Of a DNA stretch of 64,000 nt, positions 9,147-16,753 are shown in pieces (position 1 is the stretch's first letter; every line of letters starts with the position of its first letter). Location of the stretch: the NCBI RefSeq assembly GCF_014637085.1, contig NZ_BMEU01000010.1:62001-126000 (forward strand), given 5' to 3'. Source of the DNA: Comamonas phosphati (GTDB lineage: Bacteria > Pseudomonadota > Gammaproteobacteria > Burkholderiales > Burkholderiaceae_C). The translations under genes were made by a program, and so were the position numbers. The notes under the pieces were generated by a model. It made no database searches. It worked only from the letters and a program-made list of their open reading frames with translations, and had not been told where the DNA came from.

Positions 9147-10393
9147 GCCATCAGCTCCGCAAAAGGAATGAAGCGCACGATATCGCCCGCGGCGATCGTG
9201 GTTCCGGCCGGGTTGTCCACCACGCCGTCGCCCCAGGCGGCCGAGGTCAGCACGCCCGAGCTCTGGTTGCCAAACAGCTCCAGCCCGCCCTTGTCGTTGT
9301 AGCGTACGCGCAGGAACTCGCGGCGGCGGTCGCCCTTGGACAGGGCAAAGTCGGCGCGCGCCGGCATGCCGCGCGGCAGCACGTTTGCCACGCCCTGCAG
9401 GCGCAGCAGGAAGGGCCGCACCAGTACCTGGAAAGTCACGAAGCTCGAGACGGGATTGCCCGGCAGGCCGACAAAATGGGCAAAGCCTGCGCCAGCCTCG
9501 CTGCGGTTCACGCGCCCGTAGGCAAAGGGCTTGCCGGGCTTGATGTCGATCTGCCAGAGGTCGAGCTGGCCCAGCCGCTGCACGGCGGGCTTGATATGGT
9601 CTTCCTCGCCCACCGAGACGCCGCCGCTGGTGACGATCACGTCATGCCCCGCAGCCGCCCGGGCCAGGGCGGCGATGGTGGCCTCGCGGTCGTCGGGGAC
9701 TATGCCCAGGTCCGTCACCTCGCAGCCCATGCGCAGCAGCAGCGCACGCAGGAAGAAGCGGTTGCTGTTGTAGATGCTGCCGGGCCTCATGTCCTGCGGC
9801 GCCACGGTGCCGGGCATGACCAGCTCGTCGCCCGTGGAAAACAGTGCCACGCGCGGCTTGCGCGCCACCTGCAGGCGGGCATTGCCCATGCTGGCGGCCA
9901 GGCCCAGGTGGGCGGGCGTGAGGCGCGTGCCGGCGGCAATCACCGTCGCGCCCAGGGCGATGTCCTCGCCGGCGCGGCGGATCCACTGGCCGGCCCGGGG
10001 CCGGGCCTTGATGCGCACGCGGCCGTCCTCCAGCACCTCGCAGTCCTCCTGCATGACCACGGCGTCGGCGCCGGCGGGCACGGGCGCGCCGGTGAAGATG
10101 CGGGCCGCCGAGGCCGGGGCCAGGGGCTCGGGCGAGGTACCGGCCGGAATGCGCTGGGACACCGGCAGGTCGACGCCGGAATCGATCCAGTCAGCCGTGC
10201 GCACGGCATAGCCGTCCATGGCGGAATTGTCCTGGGGCGGCACTTGCAGCGGCGATACGGCATCCTGCAGCAGCACGCGGCCGTCGGCATCGAAGGTGTC
10301 CACCCGCTCGGTACCGGGCAGCGCCTGCGCCTGGGCCAGCAGTTCCCGCAGGGCTTCATCCAGGGGTTTGAGCGGTTTTCTCTGTGCTTGCAT
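9143..10393 (-). CDS. moeA: MoeA, molybdopterin molybdenumtransferase
   Basis: A 416-residue enzyme that inserts molybdate into adenylylated molybdopterin to form Moco. Characteristic blocks are QDNSAMDGYAVR near the N-terminus, the IFTGAPVPAGADAVV segment, TSGGVSVGEEDH and KPGKPFAYG, with GLPGNPVSS in domain III and a C-terminal domain IV. Length matches E. coli MoeA (411). It follows mobB after a 4-nt gap and overlaps moaD by 4 nt, so the three genes form one operon. Confidence 0.96.
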   Translation of the reverse strand: MQAQRKPLKPLDEALRELLAQAQALPGTERVDTFDADGRVLLQDAVSPLQVPPQDNSAMDGYAVRTADWIDSGVDLPVSQRIPAGTSPEPLAPASAARIFTGAPVPAGADAVVMQEDCEVLEDGRVRIKARPRAGQWIRRAGEDIALGATVIAAGTRLTPAHLGLAASMGNARLQVARKPRVALFSTGDELVMPGTVAPQDMRPGSIYNSNRFFLRALLLRMGCEVTDLGIVPDDREATIAALARAAAGHDVIVTSGGVSVGEEDHIKPAVQRLGQLDLWQIDIKPGKPFAYGRVNRSEAGAGFAHFVGLPGNPVSSFVTFQVLVRPFLLRLQGVANVLPRGMPARADFALSKGDRRREFLRVRYNDKGGLELFGNQSSGVLTSAAWGDGVVDNPAGTTIAAGDIVRFIPFAELMA

Positions 10394-10397
10394 TGCC

Positions 10398-10946
10398 TTA
10401 CTTCTCCTGCAAATAAACCAGTTGCTCGCCCTGCTCCAGCAGCCATTGCAGCACCAGCGCGGGCCGGTTCAGGTCCAGCACGGGCTGGCGCGGCGCCACG
10501 GGCAGGGCCTGCGGCGCATCGGTGGCCACGGCCAGCACCCGCTCGTCGTGCGGGAACAAAGGCTCGGTGCGCTTGCCTTTTTTCACGCGGTCGGGCTGCT
10601 CGCGCCAGACCTCGATCTTGGGCACGTCGCCATGCTTGAAGCCTTCGACCAGCACCCAGTCGGCGGATGGATCGAGCTCGGCCAGCATATCGCGCACCGA
10701 CAGCTCCATGGGCTGCTCGAACTCGCGCATCAGCGCCAGCCGCCGGTCGGAGGCCAGCAGCACCTCGTAGGCGCCGGCCTCGCGGTGACGCCAGCTGTCC
10801 TTGCCTTCGCGGTCCACGTCGAAACGGTGGTGGGCATGCTTGACCACCGACACCTTGAGGCCGCGCTCGCGCATCAGCGCCACCACGGCCTCGACCAGCG
10901 TGGTCTTGCCCGAGCCCGAATATCCGGCAAAGCCTATGACCTTCAT
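10398..10946 (-). CDS. mobB: MobB, molybdopterin-guanine dinucleotide biosynthesis accessory GTPase
   Basis: A 182-residue P-loop GTPase with the N-terminal Walker A GYSGSGKTT (about residues 8-16), followed by KHAHHRFDVDREGKDSWRHR and the WVLVEGFK block typical of MobB. The protein helps MobA form the guanine dinucleotide cofactor used by DMSO-reductase-family enzymes; no mobA is in the window. First gene of the mobB-moeA-moaD unit, downstream of thrC, from which it is separated by an intrinsic terminator and an AT-rich stretch with GATAGCTTT and ATCAAGCG words (10970-11025). Confidence 0.93.
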   Translation of the reverse strand: MKVIGFAGYSGSGKTTLVEAVVALMRERGLKVSVVKHAHHRFDVDREGKDSWRHREAGAYEVLLASDRRLALMREFEQPMELSVRDMLAELDPSADWVLVEGFKHGDVPKIEVWREQPDRVKKGKRTEPLFPHDERVLAVATDAPQALPVAPRQPVLDLNRPALVLQWLLEQGEQLVYLQEK

Positions 10947-11027
10947 GCCTGCATCACCTTTGTTGCGCCTTGCTGTTTTGATAGCTTTCTACGCCGTTCC
11001 ATCAAGCGTTTGAAGGCATTTTCATCC

Positions 11028-11060
11028 AAAAAAAAGCACCTGCAGCCGGGCTCCAGGTGC
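11028..11060 (-). terminator. Intrinsic terminator after thrC
   Basis: On the minus strand GCACCTG (11054-11060) pairs with CAGGTGC (11036-11042) and is followed by eight T residues (11028-11035). It lies 23 bp after the thrC stop and separates the threonine genes from mobB. Confidence 0.85.
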
Positions 11061-11082
11061 CTTCCTCCTTGAGCCGGGCCGC

Positions 11083-12516
11083 TTACTGGCAGTGGTCCGC
11101 GATGAAGGCCTTGACCTTCTCGGCGTCGGCGGCCATGACCACCACGCGCTTGGGCAGGTTCTCGATGCCGTCGAACTTGGCGGGACGGTCGGGCGAGCGG
11201 CCCAGGGCTTCCTCGATGGTCGCGGCGAACTTGATGGGTAAGGCGGTTTCCAGCACCAGCATGGGTTCGGCGCCCGATGGATCCAGGTGCTCGCGCGCCA
11301 CCTTCACGCCGTCGGCGGTGTGGGTGTCTATCATCTGGCCCAGGCGCTGGTAGCAGTCCTTGATGGTTGCCAGGCGGTCGGCGTGGCAGCTCGTGCCGCT
11401 GACAAAGCCGTACTGGGCTGCGGCCTTCTTGAAGGCCGGGTCCTGGCTCAGGTCGAACCGGCCTTCACGGGCCACACCCTCGGCAAACAGGGCCTTGGTG
11501 CGCGCGCCGTCGCGGCCGACCAGGTCGAACACGAAGCGTTCGAAGTTGCTGGCCTTGGAAATGTCCATGGACGGGCTGGAAGTCTCGTAGGTGTGGGCTG
11601 CGCCGCGCACCTGGTAGACGCCCGTGCGGAAGAACTCGTCGAGCACGTCGTTCTCGTTGGTGGCCACCACCAGCTTGGCGATGGGCAGGCCCATCTGGCG
11701 CGCGACGTGGCCGGCGCAGATGTTGCCGAAGTTGCCGCTGGGCACGGTGAAGCTGACCTTCTCGGCATTCGTCGTCGTGGCCTGCAGATAGCCCGCGAAG
11801 TAGTACACCACCTGGGCCAGCAGGCGCGCCCAGTTGATGGAATTGACGGTGCCGATCTTGTATCGGGCCTTGAAGGCGTGGTCGTTGGATACGGCCTTGA
11901 CGATGTCCTGGCAGTCGTCGAACACGCCCTCGATGGCGATGTTGTGGATGTTCTCGTCCTGCAGGCTGAACATCTGCGCCTGCTGGAAGGGGCTCATGCG
12001 GCCGTCAGGGCTGGTCATGAACACGCGCACGCCCTTCTTGCCGCGCATGGCGTATTCGGCCGCGCTGCCCGTATCGCCGCTGGTGGCGCCCAGGATGTTC
12101 AGCTCTTCGCTGCGGCGGGCCAGCTCGTACTCGAACAGATTGCCCAGCAGCTGCATGGCCATGTCCTTGAAGGCCAGCGTGGGGCCGTTGGACAGGGCTT
12201 CGATCAGCAGATTGCCTTCGAGCTGGCGTACCGGTGCGATGGCGGCGGTGCCGAACACTTCCTGCGTATAGGTCTTGGCGCACAGGGCCCGCAGGTCGTC
12301 TGCCGGGATGTCGTCGATGTACAGCGACAGGATCTCGAAGGCCAGCGCCGCATAGCCCTTGGTGGCCAGCGTCTCGCGCAGCTGGGTCAGCCTGGCATCG
12401 TCGATGCGCGGATATTGCTCGGGCAGGTACAGGCCGCCATCGGGTGCCAGGCCTTCGAGCAGGATGTCGCAGAAACGCTTGCGGTCGGCGTGACCGCGGG
12501 TGGACAGATAAAGCAT
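11083..12516 (-). CDS. thrC: Threonine synthase
   Basis: A 477-residue PLP enzyme converting O-phosphohomoserine to threonine. The PLP-binding lysine is in NGPTLAFKDMAMQ (K117), and NILGATSGDTGSAAEYAMRGK is the phosphate/substrate loop. Length and the N-terminal MLYLSTRG with APDGGLYLPE are typical of the longer proteobacterial/fungal-type ThrC. It lies downstream of hom in the same orientation, separated by 135 bp that contain a copy of the GC-rich 3' repeat. Confidence 0.97.
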   Translation of the reverse strand: MLYLSTRGHADRKRFCDILLEGLAPDGGLYLPEQYPRIDDARLTQLRETLATKGYAALAFEILSLYIDDIPADDLRALCAKTYTQEVFGTAAIAPVRQLEGNLLIEALSNGPTLAFKDMAMQLLGNLFEYELARRSEELNILGATSGDTGSAAEYAMRGKKGVRVFMTSPDGRMSPFQQAQMFSLQDENIHNIAIEGVFDDCQDIVKAVSNDHAFKARYKIGTVNSINWARLLAQVVYYFAGYLQATTTNAEKVSFTVPSGNFGNICAGHVARQMGLPIAKLVVATNENDVLDEFFRTGVYQVRGAAHTYETSSPSMDISKASNFERFVFDLVGRDGARTKALFAEGVAREGRFDLSQDPAFKKAAAQYGFVSGTSCHADRLATIKDCYQRLGQMIDTHTADGVKVAREHLDPSGAEPMLVLETALPIKFAATIEEALGRSPDRPAKFDGIENLPKRVVVMAADAEKVKAFIADHCQ

Positions 12517-12544
12517 GGGCTTCCTTGTCAGTAATCCAGGGCGC

Positions 12545-12651
12545 TGCGCATGAAACCGGCGCAGCCCAACTCAGGGACACCGCGCAAGGGCCGCCCCGCC
12601 GCGCTGGTGTCGTTCCCCTTCCCGGGGGAAGCGGCGCAGCCGCTCAGGGGG
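12545..12651 (-). repeat. CCCCCTGAG structured 3' repeat, copy B (between hom and thrC)
   Basis: Read on the minus strand it begins immediately after the hom TAA with CCCCCTGAGCGGC, continues with GCCGCTTCCCCC, GGGGAACGAC, GGGGCGGCCCTTGC and a tail GCTGCGCCGGTTTCATGCGC. It fills most of the hom-thrC gap, and stems GCGGC/GCCGC and CCCC/GGGG can form. Confidence 0.8.
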
Positions 12652-13986
12652 TTAGTTCAATTCCTCTTTGCGGATGCGCGTGATCGGGGCCAGCACCGTG
12701 GGCAGGCCCTGGATCTGCGCCAGCACGTCGTCCATATTGCCTTCGCGGGTGTCGTGGGTGAGGATGATCAGATCGGTCTGGGTCGAGCCTTCGCCCCCCA
12801 CTTCGTCGGCCTCGCGCTGCAGCACGGCATCGATGCTGATGCCGGCTTCGGCCAGCAGGCCGGTGATCTTGGCCAGCACGCCGGCTTCGTCGGAAACGCG
12901 GATGCGCACGTAGTAGCTGGTCACGACTTCGCTCATGGGCAGCACGGGCAATTCCTTGCCGGCTGCGCCCAGCGTGCTGGACTGGAAGGCCAGCGGCGGC
13001 ACGCGGTGGGCGGGGTCGGCATCATGCAGGCGCACGATGTCCACCAGGTCGGCGATCACGGCCGAGGCGGTGGGCTCGGAGCCGGCGCCCTTGCCGTAGT
13101 AAAGGGTCGCGCCCACGGCGTCGCCATACACGACCACGGCATTCATCGCGCCTTCCACGTTGGCGATCAGGCGCTTGGCCGGCACCAGTGACGGATGCAC
13201 GCGCAGCTCGATGCCCTTGTCGGTGCGCTTGGTGATGCCCAGCAGCTTGATGCGGTAGCCCAGCTGCTCGGCGTAGCGGATGTCGGCCGAGGACAGCTTG
13301 GTGATGCCTTCCACATAGGCCTTGTCGAACTGCACGGGAATGCCGAAGGCGATGGCGCTCATCAGCGTGGCCTTGTGGGCGGCGTCCACGCCTTCGATGT
13401 CAAAGGTCGGGTCGGCCTCGGCATAGCCCAGCGCCTGAGCCTCCTTGAGCACCACGTCGAAGTCCAGGCCCTTGTCGCGCATCTCGGACAGGATGAAGTT
13501 GGTCGTGCCGTTGATGATGCCGGCCACCCACTGGATGGAGTTGGCCGTCAGGCCTTCGCGCAGCGCCTTGATGATGGGGATGCCGCCGGCCACGGCCGCT
13601 TCGTAGGCCACGATCACGCCGTTTTCGGCGGCGGCCTTGAAGATTTCCGTGCCGTGCACGGCCAGCAGCGCCTTGTTGGCCGTGACCACATGCTTGCCGG
13701 CCGCAATGGCTTCGAGCACCAGGGCCTTGGCGATGCCGTAGCCGCCGATCAGCTCCACCACCACCTCGATGTCGGGGTTGGCGATGATCTCGCGCGCATC
13801 GCTCACCACCTTGGCCTTGTCGCCGACCACGCTGCGGGCGCGCGCCGTATCCAAGTCGGCCACCATGGCAATCTCAATGCCACGGCCCGCACGACGGCGA
13901 ATCTCGTCCTGGTTGCGTTCCAGCACATTGAAAGTACCGCTTCCCACGGTGCCGATGCCCAGCAGGCCTACTTGGATTGGTTTCAT
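12652..13986 (-). CDS. hom: Homoserine dehydrogenase
   Basis: A 444-residue monofunctional homoserine dehydrogenase reducing aspartate semialdehyde to homoserine with NAD(P)H, the step between asd (32.8 kb in this window) and thrC. Visible are the N-terminal Rossmann motif GLLGIGTVGSG (about 7-17), the KALLAVHG and GGIPIIKALREGL segments of the catalytic domain, and a C-terminal ACT domain (about 360-435) that suggests threonine feedback control. ATG at 13986 is taken; an in-frame TTG three codons upstream is less likely. The downstream gap to thrC carries a structured repeat. Confidence 0.96.
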   Translation of the reverse strand: MKPIQVGLLGIGTVGSGTFNVLERNQDEIRRRAGRGIEIAMVADLDTARARSVVGDKAKVVSDAREIIANPDIEVVVELIGGYGIAKALVLEAIAAGKHVVTANKALLAVHGTEIFKAAAENGVIVAYEAAVAGGIPIIKALREGLTANSIQWVAGIINGTTNFILSEMRDKGLDFDVVLKEAQALGYAEADPTFDIEGVDAAHKATLMSAIAFGIPVQFDKAYVEGITKLSSADIRYAEQLGYRIKLLGITKRTDKGIELRVHPSLVPAKRLIANVEGAMNAVVVYGDAVGATLYYGKGAGSEPTASAVIADLVDIVRLHDADPAHRVPPLAFQSSTLGAAGKELPVLPMSEVVTSYYVRIRVSDEAGVLAKITGLLAEAGISIDAVLQREADEVGGEGSTQTDLIILTHDTREGNMDDVLAQIQGLPTVLAPITRIRKEELN

Positions 13987-14050
13987 AAATTTCAAAGGTA
14001 AAACACGCTTCAGCGCTTGCCACTCAAGCGCCTTCAGCTATTAAAAAAGA

Positions 14051-14083
14051 TTCTTAGAACGTGTTCACGATCTCTATGCAGCC
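14051..14083. repeat. Solo end of the nested-palindrome element overlapping the aminotransferase stop codon
   Basis: Read on the minus strand, this 33-bp stretch matches the right end of the element at 1797-1829 at 31 of 33 positions. The TAG stop codon of the aminotransferase (14074-14076) is inside the match. Downstream (14009-14045) is an AT-rich hairpin sequence with GCGCTTG and CAAGCGC arms. Confidence 0.75.
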
Positions 14084-15357
14084 TTCTCGGCCTTGGCGGG
14101 CTTGCCCTGCACCTGCGCGGCGCGGGGCTTGTCCGTGCCGTGGCGCTGGCGGTACCTGGCCAGGAAGGCCGCCAGGCGGTTGATGGCCTCGCGCAGGTCG
14201 GCCTCATGCGGCAGGAACACGATGCGGAAGTGGTCGGGCTCGGGCCAGTTGAAGCCCGTGCCCTGCACCAGCATGACCTTGGTCTCCTGCAGCACTTCGA
14301 GGAAGAACTCCTGGTCGTCCTTGATCGGATACACGGCCGGGTCCAGGCGCGGGAACATGTACAGCGCCGCCTGGGGCTTGACGCAGGACACGCCCGGAAT
14401 GGCGTTGATCATCTCCCATGCCAGGTCGCGCTGCACGCGCAGGCGGCCGCCCTCCTGAACCAGCTCGTCGATGCTCTGGTGCCCGCCCAGTGCCGTCTGC
14501 ACGGCCCACTGGCCCGGCACGTTGGCGCACAGGCGCATGTTCGAGAGCATGTTCAGGCCCTCGATGTAGTCCCTGGCGGGCTTCTTGTCGCCCGAGATCA
14601 CCATCCAGCCGGCGCGGTAGCCGCAGCTGCGGTAGGCCTTGGACAGCGAGTTGAAGGTGATGGTCAGCACATCGGTGGACAGGCTGCCCAGCGGCGTGTG
14701 CTCGACATCGTCGTACAGCACCTTGTCGTAGACCTCGTCGGCGAAGATCACCAGGCCGTGCTCGCGGGCGATCTGCACGATCTCCAGCAGCAGCTCCCTG
14801 GAGTACAGCGCGCCCGTGGGGTTGTTGGGATTGATGACCACGATGGCCTTGGTGCGCGGCGTGATCTTGGCGCAGATGTCCTGCAGATTGGGCATCCAGC
14901 CGTTGGCCTCATCGCACATATAGTGCACGGGCGTGCCGCCGGACAGGCTGGAGACGGCCGTCCACAGCGGATAGTCGGGCGCGGGCAGCAGCATCTCGTC
15001 GCCGTTGTCCAGCAGCGCGTTGGTGGCCAGGGCGATCAGTTCGGAGGCGCCGTTGCCCAGGTAGATGTCGTCCAGCGTCACGCCCTTGATGCCCTGGCGC
15101 TGGGTCTCGTGCATCACGGCCTTGCGCGCCGCGAAAATGCCCTTGCTGTCGGAATAGCCGGCCGAGTTGGGCAGATTGCGGATCATGTCCTGCTGCACTT
15201 CCTCGGGGGCATCGAAGCCGAACACGGCCAGATTGCCGATATTGAGCTTGATGATCTTCTGCCCGTCCTCTTCCATCTTCTTGGCCGCGTCCATGATGGG
15301 CCCGCGGATGTCGTAACAGACGTTGGCAAGTTTTGCGGATTTTTGAACGGTTTTCAT
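14074..15357 (-). CDS. alaA: PLP-dependent alanine aminotransferase (AlaA/YfbQ-like)
   Basis: A 427-residue class I aminotransferase, probably glutamate-pyruvate transaminase. The PLP lysine is in NSLSKAYRSCGYRAGW (K240); NPNNPTGALYS (177-187) and FADEVYDK (205-212) are the classic cofactor-binding motifs, and ANVPGQWAVQTALGGHQSI is very like AlaA. ATG at 15357 gives the family start. It lies upstream of hom in the same direction. The C-terminal tail (after about residue 405) is Lys/Ala/Gln-rich and longer than usual, and its last codons and stop lie in a copy of a dispersed repeat end, so the tail may have been altered by insertion. AlaC is an alternative name. Confidence 0.85.
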   Translation of the reverse strand: MKTVQKSAKLANVCYDIRGPIMDAAKKMEEDGQKIIKLNIGNLAVFGFDAPEEVQQDMIRNLPNSAGYSDSKGIFAARKAVMHETQRQGIKGVTLDDIYLGNGASELIALATNALLDNGDEMLLPAPDYPLWTAVSSLSGGTPVHYMCDEANGWMPNLQDICAKITPRTKAIVVINPNNPTGALYSRELLLEIVQIAREHGLVIFADEVYDKVLYDDVEHTPLGSLSTDVLTITFNSLSKAYRSCGYRAGWMVISGDKKPARDYIEGLNMLSNMRLCANVPGQWAVQTALGGHQSIDELVQEGGRLRVQRDLAWEMINAIPGVSCVKPQAALYMFPRLDPAVYPIKDDQEFFLEVLQETKVMLVQGTGFNWPEPDHFRIVFLPHEADLREAINRLAAFLARYRQRHGTDKPRAAQVQGKPAKAEKAA

Positions 15358-15514
15358 GCTCAAGATAGGAGGAAAGGATTTGAAGCACGCCATGCAGCAC
15401 TGTGCGGCATGGTGAAACCTATAATTTGACCACAGTTCCGCAATGCGGCAACGTCCCCACCTTGGCTGCATGGAGACCCCCGCCATCGCGGCCACGCCAC
15501 TGCGCATACCACCC

Positions 15515-15883
15515 ATGAAACTCCAGGCCGACAAATTCGAAGCGCAATCCATCACCGGCTACGGCCCGGGCTGGATTGCCGTGGACCAGCAAAACCATGA
15601 ACACAGCCTGATCGTGGGCTCGCGCGGCCTGCTCAAGGAGTGGAGCTGCGCCCGCTTCGAGGACCTCACGGCCGCGCACTTCGAGGAACTGGCCCGGCTC
15701 GAAGCCGAAGTCATCATCTTCGGCAGCGGCGCGCGCAACCGCTTTCCGCCGCCGGCCTGGCTCAAGCCGCTGATGGAAAAGCGCCTGGGGCTGGAAACCA
15801 TGGACACCCACTCCGCGTGCCGCACCTACAACATCCTTGCCGGAGAAGGCCGCAATGTGATTGCAGCCCTACTTCTGGAGTAG
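15515..15883 (+). CDS. Mth938-like domain protein (DUF498 family)
   Basis: A 122-residue Mth938-like protein, a family related to the mitochondrial complex I assembly factor NDUFAF3; the bacterial function is not established. Motifs are GYGPGWIAVD, the SLIVGSRGLLKEW strand and VIIFGSGARNRFPPP, with RTYNILAGEGRNV near the C-terminus. ATG at 15515 gives the normal length; an in-frame ATG at 15470 is possible, and neither has a clear ribosome binding site. It is divergent from the aminotransferase gene with about 157 bp between starts and lies upstream of bcp. Confidence 0.85.
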   Translation: MKLQADKFEAQSITGYGPGWIAVDQQNHEHSLIVGSRGLLKEWSCARFEDLTAAHFEELARLEAEVIIFGSGARNRFPPPAWLKPLMEKRLGLETMDTHSACRTYNILAGEGRNVIAALLLE

Positions 15884-16019
15884 ACTCCTGCCCCTTCAAT
15901 AGGGGCAATACGTATTTCAGGGTAAAATCGTATGTTGCGGTTGGGGGCGCCCGATCAATAAAAACAAAATATCAAGCGCCTTCAGCATTTCAACGACTAC
16001 ACCCGAGAGATACAAGCGC

Positions 16020-16508
16020 ATGGCGATCGTTGTCAACAAACCCCTTCCTGAATTTGAAGCCAACGCTACCGGCGGGATCAAGGTGACCAACACCTCCCAC
16101 ACGGGCCAGATTCTGATCCTGTACTTCTACCCCAAGGACAATACGCCCGGCTGCACCACGGAAGCAATGCAGTTTCGCGACAAGTACAAGGATTTCGTGA
16201 AAGCCGGTGCCACCGTGTTCGGCGTTTCGCGCGACAACATGAAGTCGCACGACGACTTCAAGGCCAAGCTGGAACTGCCCTTCGAGCTGATTGCCGACAC
16301 CGAAGAGAAGATGTGCCACATGTTCGGCGTGGTCAAGAACAAGATCATGTACGGCAAGAAGGTCAAGGGCATCGAGCGCTCCACCTTCCTGGTCGGCCCC
16401 GACGGCCTGCTGGCGCAGGAATGGCGCGGCCTCAAGGTCCCCGGCCATGTGGACGAAGTACTCAAGGCCGTGAAGGCCATCAAGGCCCAGGACAAGAAAG
16501 TCGCCTGA
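16020..16508 (+). CDS. bcp: Thioredoxin-dependent peroxiredoxin (Bcp/PrxQ)
   Basis: A 162-residue thioredoxin-fold peroxidase that reduces hydroperoxides. The peroxidatic cysteine is C45 in PKDNTPGCTTE. The usual second cysteine five residues later (C50 in E. coli Bcp) is replaced by Met (CTTEAM); another cysteine occurs at C99 (EEKMCHMF). The protein is therefore a 1-Cys-like or atypical 2-Cys member. ATG at 16020 follows GAGAGATACAAGCGC with a weak ribosome binding site. The 130 bp upstream is AT-rich with a TATCAAGCGCCTTCAGC repeat word. Confidence 0.95.
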   Translation: MAIVVNKPLPEFEANATGGIKVTNTSHTGQILILYFYPKDNTPGCTTEAMQFRDKYKDFVKAGATVFGVSRDNMKSHDDFKAKLELPFELIADTEEKMCHMFGVVKNKIMYGKKVKGIERSTFLVGPDGLLAQEWRGLKVPGHVDEVLKAVKAIKAQDKKVA

Positions 16509-16685
16509 GGCTTGTTCCCCGCCTGTTGGCAGCGGCACGACCGGGAAACGCCTACATCGGCAATGTTTCAAAGTTTTTAACAACGCCGCAGCCTGCAAAG
16601 AATCGAAAATCCGGCCTACCCGTGCACCGAGCTATGCATAATGGGGCAATGCCTCAGTGCTACGCAGTTTTTCCTTTTCACCCAA

Positions 16686-16725
16686 ACAAAGCCGCCTCGG
16701 TTTCCAGGCGGCTTTGTGCTTTTTG
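16686..16725 (+). terminator. Intrinsic terminator between bcp and phoH
   Basis: A 12-bp perfect stem ACAAAGCCGCCT (16686-16697) with AGGCGGCTTTGT (16706-16717), followed by GCTTTTT. It ends 28 bp before the phoH ATG, so any promoter for phoH must lie within or after it, or phoH is read through it. Confidence 0.8.
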
Positions 16726-16753
16726 ATCCTTGTTGAGGAACGGTTCGCCCACT

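Noticed and set aside
15891-15909. TGCCCC/GGGGCA hairpin after the Mth938-like gene
   Set aside because: Short stem with no T-tract on either strand; not convincing as a terminator.
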